Part shown: piece after piece, positions 14,886 to 21,587 of the stretch
Numbering within the stretch: the first letter of the stretch is position 1
Layout: the number at the start of each line of letters is the position of its first letter
Notes under the pieces: model-generated
Database searches by the model: none
What the model was told of the DNA's origin: nothing
Seen by the model: only the letters and a program-made list of their open reading frames with translations
Translations under genes and position numbers: made by a program
Assembly: GCA_937958345.1 (NCBI GenBank)
Contig: CALGNW010000159.1
Coordinates: 1 to 21,587 of the forward strand
From: an uncultured Neomegalonema sp.
GTDB lineage: Bacteria > Pseudomonadota > Alphaproteobacteria > Rhodobacterales > Rhodobacteraceae
DNA length: 21,587 nt
Direction of reading: 5' to 3'

Positions 14886-15971
14886 CTATCGCGTCCCGAC
14901 TGCTCCGGCGGGTGCATAACCGTTGCGCACGACGTCCAGACGCTGGCGTCTGCTGTCGAAACCGTCCGGCAAAACAAGACCGTGCCGCGCCTTAAACGTA
15001 TTGCCCTCCAAGGCTCCGATAAACAGCGCACGCTCACCCGCGAGGCTGACAACTTTTGAACCGGAGTCAAAGTCAGCACCAAAACCGCCGATTCCCGATC
15101 CGGTCGGCGCGGCGCGGGTTTCAAGATATCCCTCGACTGAAATATCTCCGACAGGAGCGGTAACGGTTTCCAGCAAGCTGCGGATCGTCTCGTAGGGAAT
15201 CAGCCGCCCGTCCGTTGCAACACCACTGACGCGCACCGTCCAACCGGTTTGCGGCGGCACGCCGGACCCGTAATCGACCGCGACCCCGTTGATCGAGATA
15301 ACGCCGGGACGCGGTCCCTTCTCGACACGGCCCATCACGCTGCTGCGCACCGGATTTGGCATCTTTTCGATCCGGCTTGCGACGATCGTATCCCCGCGCG
15401 GCAATCCGCTGACCTGAACATAATCGCCAGCGACGATACGCGCGGTCCGGCTATCGCCGCCAACAAGGCGCGCACCGGGCTCGACAAGAACCCGCGCGCC
15501 CAGCACCGTCAGCGACGTGCCCGTCGGATCGACACGATCAACACGGCCAACCAGCGGAAAGCGGAACATCGCATCGGTTGGCAGGACCGTACCGTCGGCC
15601 TGTAACTCTCCGATGATCTCGATTGTCTCGCCCAGATCAATCTCCGACTCGGCCAGCGACCCGGACGGCGATCTGACGCTGCCACCGGCGGGAAAGACGA
15701 CACGCACACCATTGATATAGACACTACCGAATTTGTGTACGGTTCCAACGGTCGCCGCCAAACGCGGCGCGCCGGTTCCGCCGATGCCGCCCTCCTGGCC
15801 CGCAACCGAGATTCCCGTACCGCCGATCCCGCCTTCGCGCGGATCATTTCCAGAATCCGGCAACACGCTCGCCAGAGGCCCCGCCACGCCGCCCGATCCG
15901 GCCTGCTGGCCGGACAGACCGCACCCCCACAAGGACAGGGCAACCAACAAACCCGTAGCTGTGCGGATCAT
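14886..15971 (-). CDS. DUF5666-type lipoprotein with GGIGGTG repeats
   Basis: This 361-residue protein starts with a lipoprotein signal peptide (MIRTATGLLVALSLWGC, lipid-accepting Cys17), so it is likely anchored in a membrane facing the periplasm. Two copies of EGGIGGTG (46-53 and 60-67) follow, then a series of beta-rich repeats such as VGTVHKFGSVYINGVRV, LVGRVDRVDPTGTSLTVLGA and VMGRVEKGPRPGVISINGVA. These resemble the OB-like beta units of DUF5666 proteins. Function is unknown. ATG 15971 overlaps the stop of the upstream DUF6502 gene as ATGA, with GAGGAG 8 bases before it inside that gene, so the two are translationally coupled. A terminator follows. Confidence 0.8.
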   Translation of the reverse strand: MIRTATGLLVALSLWGCGLSGQQAGSGGVAGPLASVLPDSGNDPREGGIGGTGISVAGQEGGIGGTGAPRLAATVGTVHKFGSVYINGVRVVFPAGGSVRSPSGSLAESEIDLGETIEIIGELQADGTVLPTDAMFRFPLVGRVDRVDPTGTSLTVLGARVLVEPGARLVGGDSRTARIVAGDYVQVSGLPRGDTIVASRIEKMPNPVRSSVMGRVEKGPRPGVISINGVAVDYGSGVPPQTGWTVRVSGVATDGRLIPYETIRSLLETVTAPVGDISVEGYLETRAAPTGSGIGGFGADFDSGSKVVSLAGERALFIGALEGNTFKARHGLVLPDGFDSRRQRLDVVRNGYAPAGAVGTR

Positions 15972-16915
15972 TCGCCGCTCTCCTCAGTCGACGCCGACGA
16001 CGGCGGACGTTCCCGATAAAAATAGACACCAAAGCGGAACCGCTCGTCCGCATTGCTTGAGGTACGGCTTTCCGTTTGTAAGTCCAGCGCCGCACGGTTC
16101 AACTCTTCAAGCAGCGCAACCCCTTTTTTGCGGCTCAACGATTGCAGCGCATCAACCGCCTCGGGCGTCAGGCGGTTATAGAAAACCGCGCGTTCGACCA
16201 TCGGCGGCGTACCCGGCGCGGCCAGCATGTTTTCAGCCGCCGCCGCAATATGATCGCCGACATTCCGTTCAAGAAAATACAGGCCGTCATCCAACCCCGC
16301 ATTTCCGATCAGCGCCGAGTTCGTCAGGGAAATCGTATCGGTATCGGTATCGACGGTCACAGCGCCCTTCCGGACCAGTTCGTCCAGAACCGTTCGAGGG
16401 CGGACGTCCGACGTTATCTCGGCAACCAGCCCGTCAAACGACGGACCGTTATCGGCATGGCGGGGCAAGGCGCGCAGCGTGCCGTCCGGCTCGGCCAGCG
16501 AAGGATCCGCCAGCCAGCGCCCGATCACCGTTGACATGATACCCGGCTTCGCCGGTGCTTCGTCGCGCGCGGATGCGGCGCTTTCATCACGAAAGGCACG
16601 GATGTCTTTGCGGTGAACGCCCGTCAGCACACTAATGCGGCTGTCTGTCAGGCGCTTCCCGTCCAGCGTGAACGATTCTTCCGCCGTTTCCACGAGTGCT
16701 TCTTTCATCAGCCGATGCGCAACGGGCGCGGTAACTCCCGCCTCGATCGCAACACGCGCCATGCGTTTATAGAGCGCCTTAAAAGCCTGCTCCGCCGCTT
16801 TTTGTTCGTTTTCATCAGCCACGGAACCGACGCTAATCGTGTTTGCGAATTTTTCCCACAATAAATTGAGGCCGCCGGATAAAGCCGGATCGGCCGTCGT
16901 GGTTGACCGACGCAA
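15968..16915 (-). CDS. DUF6502 family protein
   Basis: This 315-residue soluble protein matches DUF6502: an N-terminal helical region (FKALYKRMARVAIEAGVTAP), a helix-turn-helix-like segment (KRLTDSRISVLTGVHRKDIR), then RWLADPSLAEPDG and VLDELVRKGAVTVD, with a C-terminal domain ending in FRFGVYFYRE. The TDSRISVLTGVHRKDI segment looks DNA-binding, but no target is known. The start is uncertain: the longest frame opens at TTG 16915 with no good ribosome binding site, and GTG 16822 would give a length closer to what I expect of the family. It overlaps the lipoprotein gene by 4 bases, so they form one unit and probably work together. Confidence 0.78.
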   Translation of the reverse strand: MRRSTTTADPALSGGLNLLWEKFANTISVGSVADENEQKAAEQAFKALYKRMARVAIEAGVTAPVAHRLMKEALVETAEESFTLDGKRLTDSRISVLTGVHRKDIRAFRDESAASARDEAPAKPGIMSTVIGRWLADPSLAEPDGTLRALPRHADNGPSFDGLVAEITSDVRPRTVLDELVRKGAVTVDTDTDTISLTNSALIGNAGLDDGLYFLERNVGDHIAAAAENMLAAPGTPPMVERAVFYNRLTPEAVDALQSLSRKKGVALLEELNRAALDLQTESRTSSNADERFRFGVYFYRERPPSSASTEESGE

Positions 16916-16916
16916 C

Positions 16917-16936
16917 AGACCGGCCCCGACCGGTCT
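16917..16936. terminator. Hairpin between lysR and the DUF6502 gene
   Basis: AGACCGG (16917-16923) pairs with CCGGTCT (16930-16936) across 6 bases. It lies 16 bases after the leftward lysR stop and directly before the DUF6502 frame. With no T-run, it could be a weak terminator or attenuating hairpin. Confidence 0.35.
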
Positions 16937-16951
16937 ATCGCGCCTGCGGGC

Positions 16952-17845
16952 CTACACCTCCCAATAGGGTGTGGGTCCGAACTTCGCCTTCAGCAGATCA
17001 ATGAAGGCCCGTGTCTTCGGCGGCGTGAAACTGCCCGGAGGCCGCACGGCATAGATCTCTCCGTCAGAGCCGAACGACCAATCCTCCAACAACCGCACCA
17101 GTCGTCCGGCCTTCAGGTCCGCCCCGACATCCCAAATCGACTTTATCCCGATCCCCAGCCCTGCGAGCACGGCAGCATGAACGACACCGCCGTCATTCGA
17201 GCGGATGGGACCGGAAACCCGCACGCTAGCCGCTTCGTCCCCGCGCGTAAAATGCCAGTTCCGCAAATTCGGCTGATATGCCGCTTCAAGGCGCGCGCAA
17301 TCCTCCGGCCTGTTGGGCTTCCCGTGCTTTTCGACAAAATCGGGCGAGGCAATGACCACGCGCCGGTTCGGTGCCAGCCGCGTGCGCACCAGAGTCGAGT
17401 CCGGCGCGACACCAATCCTCACCCCCAGATCATACCCCTCGTCGATCAGGTTCACCACGTCATCCGACACGTGCAGGTCCAGCCGGACCTCGGGATGCAG
17501 GGCGCGGAATTCGGGCACGAGGGGCAGAATATGCTTGCGGCCAAAGGGACCGGGAACGGTCGCCCGCAGCACGCCGCGCGGTGTTGCGCTGCTCGCGGTC
17601 AGGGCGGCGCGCCCGTTCTCCAACTCGCGCAAGGCCCGCTCCGCATGGGCAAGAAAGGCCGAGCCGTCTGCGGTCAGCGACAGCGACCGCGTCGTTCGCG
17701 CCATCAGCGACGCGCCGAGATCGCGTTCCAGTGCCGTCAACCGCGCGCTGGATGCGGCAGGGGACAGGCCGATCTCTTTGCCCGCCGCCGTCAGCGAGCC
17801 ATGTCGGGCCGCCAGAACAAACAGCTGAAGGTCATCAATTTTCAC
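16952..17845 (-). CDS. LysR-family transcriptional regulator
   Basis: This 297-residue regulator has the LysR helix-turn-helix at the N-terminus (KIDDLQLFVLAARHGSLTAA, GLSPAASSARLTALERDLGA, RTTRSLSLTADG) and a two-lobed effector domain. PGPFGRKHILPLVPEFRALH, with HPEVRLDLHVSDDVVNLIDEGYD and DLGVRIG, places it in the AaeR/DmlR-like part of the family. The start is GTG 17845, which gives the normal KIDDLQLF beginning. It is divergent from a 48-codon gene across a 137-base region with a perfect dyad of LysR-box geometry. Targets are not evident beyond that divergent gene and itself. Confidence 0.9.
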   Translation of the reverse strand: MKIDDLQLFVLAARHGSLTAAGKEIGLSPAASSARLTALERDLGASLMARTTRSLSLTADGSAFLAHAERALRELENGRAALTASSATPRGVLRATVPGPFGRKHILPLVPEFRALHPEVRLDLHVSDDVVNLIDEGYDLGVRIGVAPDSTLVRTRLAPNRRVVIASPDFVEKHGKPNRPEDCARLEAAYQPNLRNWHFTRGDEAASVRVSGPIRSNDGGVVHAAVLAGLGIGIKSIWDVGADLKAGRLVRLLEDWSFGSDGEIYAVRPPGSFTPPKTRAFIDLLKAKFGPTPYWEV

Positions 17846-17886
17846 AGAAACACCCGAAAACGGCGGCTAAACTATTATTCGACGGT

Positions 17887-17905
17887 ATTTGATAAAGTTT
17901 CAAAT
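17887..17905. promoter_or_regulatory. LysR-type binding box in the divergent region
   Basis: ATTTGA (17887-17892) and TCAAAT (17900-17905) are perfect arms around 7 bases. The inner bases form T-N11-A, the classical LysR recognition pattern. It is 42 bases upstream of the lysR GTG and 78 bases before the divergent small gene. Confidence 0.6.
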
Positions 17906-17982
17906 TCAAGAAGCGTTCTCAAAATTGACGGAAATATCTAACTTGAACCCCAGACGCACATCACACAATCGAGGGTTCGAAC

Positions 17983-18129
17983 ATGACCACGCATATCGAC
18001 GCACAGAGAATTCAGGCTGCTATGATCCGGGGCCGCACCGAGCGGGCTTTGGCTTTTCAGCGCGCGGCACAGCGCATCACGTCCGGCCTGCGCCATTCGG
18101 CCCGCACGCTGGTTGCGATTTTCGCATGA
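17983..18129 (+). CDS. 48-residue basic helical protein divergent from lysR
   Basis: A 48-codon frame from ATG 17983 to TGA 18127-18129 encodes a basic, probably alpha-helical protein: MTTHIDAQRIQAAMIRGRT, then ERALAFQRAAQRITSGLRH and SARTLVAIFA. GAGGG ends 7 bases before the ATG, a good ribosome binding site. Alanine/arginine-rich amphipathic helices resemble the many small proteins of unknown role in Rhodobacterales; I recognise no named family. It reads away from lysR across the dyad at 17887-17905, so it is a natural LysR target. It converges on pcs, 24 bases away. The start, spacing and position argue for a real gene; length makes chance possible. Confidence 0.6.
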   Translation: MTTHIDAQRIQAAMIRGRTERALAFQRAAQRITSGLRHSARTLVAIFA

Positions 18130-18153
18130 CGGATCCGCCCGCCGCCCCGCCCG

Positions 18154-18855
18154 TCAGGCGCGGGGGGTGCGGTCTTCCCATGTGCGGCCCAAACCGATCA
18201 CGAGGAACCAGCCGACGGACACAACGATGACCGCCTTCGCCACCTTCAGCGTATCGGGCGAGGTCCAGACCGCGACGACCAGCGCGATACCGCCCAACGC
18301 CGCCATCGTCAGGTTCGTGCGCTTCAGGTGCTCGACGCGGAACGGATGCACGAATTTCAGCGGAATAAACGTTGTCACGGCAAAAACGACAACCAGCGCC
18401 AGCGCGACCCACGGCGACGGCGAGAACACGTAGAACCCGAAAATCACCAGGTTCCACAACGCCGGAAAGCCCCGGAAGTAATTGTCATGGGTTTTGTGCC
18501 GCAAATCCGAAAAGTGATATTGCGACGTCATCAGGATCAGCGCGGCGGCGGCAATGCTCCACCCCTCCGGCAGCACGGGCAGCCACCAGATGTAGAATGC
18601 CGGCACGACGACATAGGTAAAATAATCGACGATATTGTCGATTGTGACGCCATCGACATTCGGCAGATGCTCGGTCACCTCGAACTTGCGGGCGAGCGTG
18701 CCGTCAACGCCGTCGATAATCAGCGCGAGAATCAGCCACCAGATCGCGTCTTTCGGATCATTGTTCACGATGTTCGTCAGAGCCAAAAAACCGCAGACGG
18801 CCCCGCTCATCGTGAACAAATGCACGCCCCAAGCGCGAATTTCCTGCATTGTCAC
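18154..18855 (-). CDS. pcs: Phosphatidylcholine synthase (CDP-diacylglycerol:choline)
   Basis: Pcs makes phosphatidylcholine from choline and CDP-diacylglycerol in one step at the inner membrane. The 233-residue protein has several hydrophobic helices and the CDP-alcohol phosphotransferase motif in its Pcs form: Asp48-Gly, Asp51-Gly-x2-Ala-Arg56, then Gly69, Asp73 and Asp77. The 12-residue gap between Arg56 and Gly69 is the longer spacing described for Pcs enzymes, which separates them from the ordinary motif with 8. The start is GTG 18855, seven bases after GAGGAG; an ATG two codons on is too far from that site. It is divergent from rpmG. The protein indicates that the membrane contains phosphatidylcholine made from exogenous choline. 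Confidence 0.93.
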   Translation of the reverse strand: MTMQEIRAWGVHLFTMSGAVCGFLALTNIVNNDPKDAIWWLILALIIDGVDGTLARKFEVTEHLPNVDGVTIDNIVDYFTYVVVPAFYIWWLPVLPEGWSIAAAALILMTSQYHFSDLRHKTHDNYFRGFPALWNLVIFGFYVFSPSPWVALALVVVFAVTTFIPLKFVHPFRVEHLKRTNLTMAALGGIALVVAVWTSPDTLKVAKAVIVVSVGWFLVIGLGRTWEDRTPRA

Positions 18856-18922
18856 GAAATCACTCCTCTAACGGCTGAAGCGGTCTTACCCAAGATCAGC
18901 AGCAAAATCCAGAGCGAGAGCC

Positions 18923-18951
18923 TTGACTCGCACCGCCGAAACCGACATTAC
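18923..18951 (+). promoter_or_regulatory. Candidate rpmG promoter
   Basis: TTGACT (18923-18928) and CATTAC (18946-18951) are 17 bases apart, giving a leader of about 50 bases before the rpmG ATG. The -35 is near consensus and the -10 is fair. Confidence 0.45.
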
Positions 18952-19009
18952 AACCCGCAAACAAGGCCGCGCCGTGCGCTCGGTCTCTTTTTCTTATGGA
19001 GACATTCCG

Positions 19010-19177
19010 ATGGCCAAGCCGACAACGGTAAAAATTCGCCTCAACAGCACTGCTGACACGGGCTTTTTCTACGTGACCAAGAAGAACTCGCGCACGATGA
19101 CCGAGAAGATGGTCGTCAAGAAATACGATCCCGTCGCGCGCAAGCACGTTGAGTTCAAAGAAGGCAAAATCAAGTAA
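19010..19177 (+). CDS. rpmG: 50S ribosomal protein L33
   Basis: L33 is a 55-residue component of the large ribosomal subunit. The sequence MAKPTTVKIRLNSTADTGFF, YVTKKNSRTMTEKMVVKKYD, PVARKHVEFKEGKIK is full length and typical of alphaproteobacteria. It has no cysteine pairs, so it is the zinc-independent form. ATG 19010 is preceded by GGAGA; an open frame reaching back to 18923 runs through the promoter and is not coding. A strong terminator starts 45 bases after the stop, so it is probably monocistronic. Confidence 0.97.
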   Translation: MAKPTTVKIRLNSTADTGFFYVTKKNSRTMTEKMVVKKYDPVARKHVEFKEGKIK

Positions 19178-19221
19178 ATCCGCTTGATCCTCCCGATCCG
19201 ATCGGGTGGCCAGACAGAAAC

Positions 19222-19249
19222 GCCGGAGCCGCAAGCTCCGGCTTTTTTT
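19222..19249 (+). terminator. Rho-independent terminator of rpmG
   Basis: GCCGGAGC (19222-19229) pairs with GCTCCGGC (19235-19242) across CGCAA and is followed by seven T. It is a textbook strong terminator. Confidence 0.92.
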
Positions 19250-19273
19250 ATGCCTGACATTCCCTTCGCGCAC

Positions 19274-19304
19274 AAAAAAAGCCGGGGCGCAAACCCCGGC
19301 TTTT
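19274..19304 (-). terminator. Rho-independent terminator of the YccA gene
   Basis: GCCGGGG (19281-19287) pairs with CCCCGGC (19294-19300). Read leftward it is followed by seven T (19280-19274); rightward by only four T. It mainly ends leftward transcription from the gene stopping at 19332, but may act both ways. Confidence 0.88.
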
Positions 19305-19331
19305 CAGTATCCGAACCCGAAGGCCGGACTG

Positions 19332-20063
19332 TTATTCGCTGCCGCCCGTCAGGGCGAGGATGAACTGCATCATGTTGACGAAGTTCAGGAACAGGCCGAG
19401 CGCGCCCATCACAGCCGACTTCGCGAGCCACATTGCGCCCTCTGCACCGGCGGTCGCCATCTGCAGGTATTCGTTCTTCATGCGCTGGGTGTCATACGCG
19501 GTCAGGCCGGCGAAGATCAGCACACCGATCACCGAGATCGCAAAGTGCAGAGCAGGCGACGCGAGGAACCAGTTCACGACCATCGCGAGGATCAGGCCGA
19601 TCAGACCCATCATCAGGAACGATCCCATGCCCGACAGGCTGCGCTTCGTCGTATAGCCGTAAAGGCTGAGCGACAGGAATGCGACTGCGGTAATCAGGAA
19701 CGCCTTCACGATTGCGGTCGGTCCGTAAACCGCCAGCAGAGTCGACATCGACAGACCCATCAGCGCCGTGAACACCCAGTACGTTGCCTGCGCGCCGGTC
19801 AGGCTCATTTTATTGATGCGTGCGCTCAGGAAAAAGATCAGTCCGAGCGGTGCAAGGATGACAGCCCATTTTTGCGGGCCGGACCAGATTGCCTGCATCA
19901 GCGTGGCGTTCGATCCGACGACGTAAGCGACCACACCGGCCAGCGCCAAACCGCCGGACAGATAGGTATAGACTTTGTTCATATGAGCCCGCAGGCCCGC
20001 GTCGATCTGCGCAGCTTCAACGCCTACAGTCCGGCCTTGTTGCGCGTATTCATATTCAGCCAT
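19332..20063 (-). CDS. Bax inhibitor-1/YccA family membrane protein
   Basis: This 243-residue protein has a short soluble N-terminus (to about 28) and seven hydrophobic helices, as in the Bax inhibitor-1 (TMBIM, YccA) family. Characteristic segments are HMNKVYTYLSGGLALAGVVA, the FLSLSLYGYTTKRSLSGMGS loop and AGLTAYDTQRMKNEY, which contains the conserved Asp. Members form pH- or calcium-sensitive channels or, as E. coli YccA, modulate the FtsH protease; the role here is not known. The start is ATG 20063. It is monocistronic between its promoter and terminator. Confidence 0.92.
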   Translation of the reverse strand: MAEYEYAQQGRTVGVEAAQIDAGLRAHMNKVYTYLSGGLALAGVVAYVVGSNATLMQAIWSGPQKWAVILAPLGLIFFLSARINKMSLTGAQATYWVFTALMGLSMSTLLAVYGPTAIVKAFLITAVAFLSLSLYGYTTKRSLSGMGSFLMMGLIGLILAMVVNWFLASPALHFAISVIGVLIFAGLTAYDTQRMKNEYLQMATAGAEGAMWLAKSAVMGALGLFLNFVNMMQFILALTGGSE

Positions 20064-20099
20064 TGTCTCGAAACCCTGATTTGATTTGCCGTTGCATTG

Positions 20100-20128
20100 A
20101 ATATCGTATCACTTTACTCGGCAATCAA
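20100..20128 (-). promoter_or_regulatory. Candidate promoter of the YccA gene
   Basis: On the minus strand TTGATT (20123-20128) and GATATT (20100-20105) are 17 bases apart, about 37 bases before the YccA ATG. Both boxes match the vegetative consensus well. Confidence 0.5.
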
Positions 20129-20184
20129 GTGCCCCGGCGTCGCATTTCGCGTTTGCGGGGTTAAATTTACGCCCGAAACGCTCC

Positions 20185-20721
20185 ATGATCCGATCTTTTA
20201 TCGCCATCCCCGTGCCCGACGAGACGACAGATGCTCTGATGGACCTGCAAACCGGTGTCCGCAATGCGCGCTGGATCGCTGATGACGTGTTTCACGTGAC
20301 CCTTGTTTTCCTGGGTAACTGCACGCCTCAGGAACTGACAGAGCTTGACGCGGGCCTTGCGGGCATGCGCGTCGAGAAATTTTCTCTTAAACCTCAGAGT
20401 GTTGGCGCATTCGGAGGCGGCACGCCGCGCCTGTTATACGCCGCCTTTGCCGAAAGCGAGCCTCTGCGGCGGCTCAACGCCAAGATCGAGCGGCTTGCAC
20501 GCGATGCGGGTATTGATGTCGAACGCCGCAAATTCGTCCCCCACATCACGATTGCCCGCTGTGGCGGGGGTGTCATTCCGTCGCAGGCGATTGATTGGAC
20601 CGTCCGCAACGCCCGTTTGGACCTGCCCGCCTTCGATGTCTTTCATTTCGGCCTGTACCGCAGCGATCTGGGAACCGGCGCACCGGTTTATACAGAAATG
20701 GCGCGGTACGAGCTGGCCTGA
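20185..20721 (+). CDS. thpR: RNA 2',3'-cyclic phosphodiesterase
   Basis: ThpR belongs to the 2H phosphoesterase superfamily and opens 2',3'-cyclic phosphates at RNA ends; it was earlier called 2'-5' RNA ligase. The 178-residue length is typical. The two H-x-T-x motifs are HVTL (His37, Thr39) and HITI (His120, Thr122). MIRSFIAIPVPDE at the start and FGLYRSDLGTGAPVYTEMARY at the end are standard family ends. The gene is divergent from YccA and converges with a hypothetical gene 81 bases on. The exact RNA substrate in cells of this family is uncertain. Confidence 0.92.
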   Translation: MIRSFIAIPVPDETTDALMDLQTGVRNARWIADDVFHVTLVFLGNCTPQELTELDAGLAGMRVEKFSLKPQSVGAFGGGTPRLLYAAFAESEPLRRLNAKIERLARDAGIDVERRKFVPHITIARCGGGVIPSQAIDWTVRNARLDLPAFDVFHFGLYRSDLGTGAPVYTEMARYELA

Positions 20722-20802
20722 AACCGGCCATCGGATGTTCCGCTCGCCGCCCACGCCGAAACTCCCGCGAACAGGAGAAAAATGACCCGCTAAGAGGGCA
20801 AT

Positions 20803-21549
20803 TCAGGATGTATCCGGCGGTCGCGGGGCGGGCAAAGGCTTCATCCGCACCAGCGCCGAACACTCCCTCAGGATGTAATCGACCTCGTGGATCGGACGCT
20901 TGCGATATCCCGGCGGAAACCCGTATCGCAGGGGCGGCACGCTGCGCGGTCCCGGCTTGGCCTTTTTCCGCTTGGCGATTTCGCGCGCCATGCGCATCGC
21001 CTGCGCCGGTAAATTCTCCAGCGCATCGTGCAACGCCAGCAACCGGCGGCACAACGGCTCGGCATTCAGCAGATCATCTTCCGCAGGGGTGGCCTTCGGC
21101 TCGGACCAGATCACAAAATCGGGCTGGCCGTCGAAACCGGCGACCCGCACCTGAATCTGACGCTCGCCGGAGTGTTCGGGCTGCGCCCTGCCCGTCTTTT
21201 TGCGACGGTTGGGATAGAGTTCTTCAAGGAATTTTCGCGGATCAATAAGCCTGAATTTCGGCTTGCGCGGCCCGCGCTTTTTGCCCGTACCGTTGGATTT
21301 CGCACGCTCGCGTTTGGGCGGCTCCGCTTCGTCGGGAACCTCGATCCCCTTGGCCTTTTCAAACGCCAGCCGCCGCACCGCCGATTCCGCAGGACGCAAA
21401 ATCAGCAAAATAGCAGAGCGAACCCGTCGTGGCAGCCTTTCAACCACCGCCCCGCCCGGAGTCATTCCGGCCATGACAAACAACCCCGCCGAAATGCGCA
21501 ACAGCGCGCGGCGGTAATGTTCGGTCATGCGTTCGGCGCTCCAGGTCAT
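20803..21549 (-). CDS. Conserved-type hypothetical basic protein
   Basis: This frame encodes up to 248 residues. An N-terminal segment (RRALLRISAGLFVMAGMTPG and RVRSAILLILRPAESAVRRL) has two amphipathic or weakly hydrophobic helices; the rest is hydrophilic, basic and Arg/Lys/Pro rich, with a middle FRLIDPRKFLEELYPNRRK region. I recognise no domain with a known function. The start is unsure: ATG 21549 and ATG 21528 are both possible, the second with TGGAG ten bases upstream. The same frame is open without a stop from 21549 to the window edge, so the true start may lie outside. It reads leftward, convergent with thpR. Confidence 0.6.
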   Translation of the reverse strand: MTWSAERMTEHYRRALLRISAGLFVMAGMTPGGAVVERLPRRVRSAILLILRPAESAVRRLAFEKAKGIEVPDEAEPPKRERAKSNGTGKKRGPRKPKFRLIDPRKFLEELYPNRRKKTGRAQPEHSGERQIQVRVAGFDGQPDFVIWSEPKATPAEDDLLNAEPLCRRLLALHDALENLPAQAMRMAREIAKRKKAKPGPRSVPPLRYGFPPGYRKRPIHEVDYILRECSALVRMKPLPAPRPPDTS

Positions 21550-21587
21550 GTCGTCTTTCTGTTTGTCAATGCGATAAAGAACATAAA

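Noticed and set aside
15733..16539. 268-codon plus-strand frame over the DUF5666/DUF6502 genes
   Set aside because: Its Pro/Arg-rich product is typical of antisense translation of GC-rich genes, and it crosses two real genes.
1..21587. CRISPR arrays, insertion sequences, phage genes, toxin-antitoxin or defence islands
   Set aside because: No regularly spaced repeats, transposase, integrase or known defence protein was seen on reading both strands.

Overview
The window looks like a chromosomal, housekeeping segment from an alphaproteobacterium, most likely a member of the Rhodobacterales. Pointers to this are a PutA without the N-terminal ribbon-helix-helix domain next to a divergent Lrp-type regulator, a DUF1013/TrcR protein, a phosphatidylcholine synthase of the Pcs type, an L33 protein of the alphaproteobacterial 55-residue form, and GC-rich coding sequence throughout. 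I see no insertion sequence, phage gene, tRNA, rRNA or CRISPR array. No stretch of more than 300 bases lacks a gene; the longest gaps are about 200 bases (9106-9307 and 12683-12888) and hold regulatory or hairpin structures.

Left part (1-9105). A small DUF4345 membrane protein and an MBL-fold metallohydrolase read rightward and meet putA tail to tail with 2 bases between stops. putA (leftward) and its Lrp-family regulator (rightward) share a 126-base divergent promoter region. Rightward again follow an EcsC-family protein, aspartate-semialdehyde dehydrogenase (asd), a PlsC-type acyltransferase 17 bases after asd, and an orphan single-domain response regulator preceded by an AT-rich leader.

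Centre (9106-13641). cysK and a moeB-type E1 enzyme form a two-gene sulfur operon. Immediately before cysK lies a perfect 27-base dyad (12-base arms, 3-base spacer), a very likely operator. Leftward trcR and rightward RNase T2 are divergent. A hairpin repeat and a leftward terminator separate RNase T2 from a leftward MarR-family gene.

Right-centre (13528-17982) reads leftward: a LysR regulator, a DUF6502 protein overlapping a DUF5666-type lipoprotein by ATGA, a terminator, an amidinotransferase of the glycine/arginine:glycine amidinotransferase family with a complete catalytic triad, and a 37-codon one-helix membrane protein 6 bases after it. A 48-codon gene diverges from lysR across a 19-base perfect dyad with LysR-box geometry.

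Right part (17983-21587). Phosphatidylcholine synthase (leftward) diverges from rpmG (rightward); rpmG and a Bax-inhibitor-1/YccA gene converge on two back-to-back terminators; YccA diverges from thpR; and a hypothetical basic protein runs leftward from the window edge.

Nothing here amounts to a clear new defence or mobile system. The most interesting items are the cysK operator, the amidinotransferase with its mini-membrane protein, the LysR-box and 48-codon gene pair, and the DUF6502/DUF5666 lipoprotein pair.
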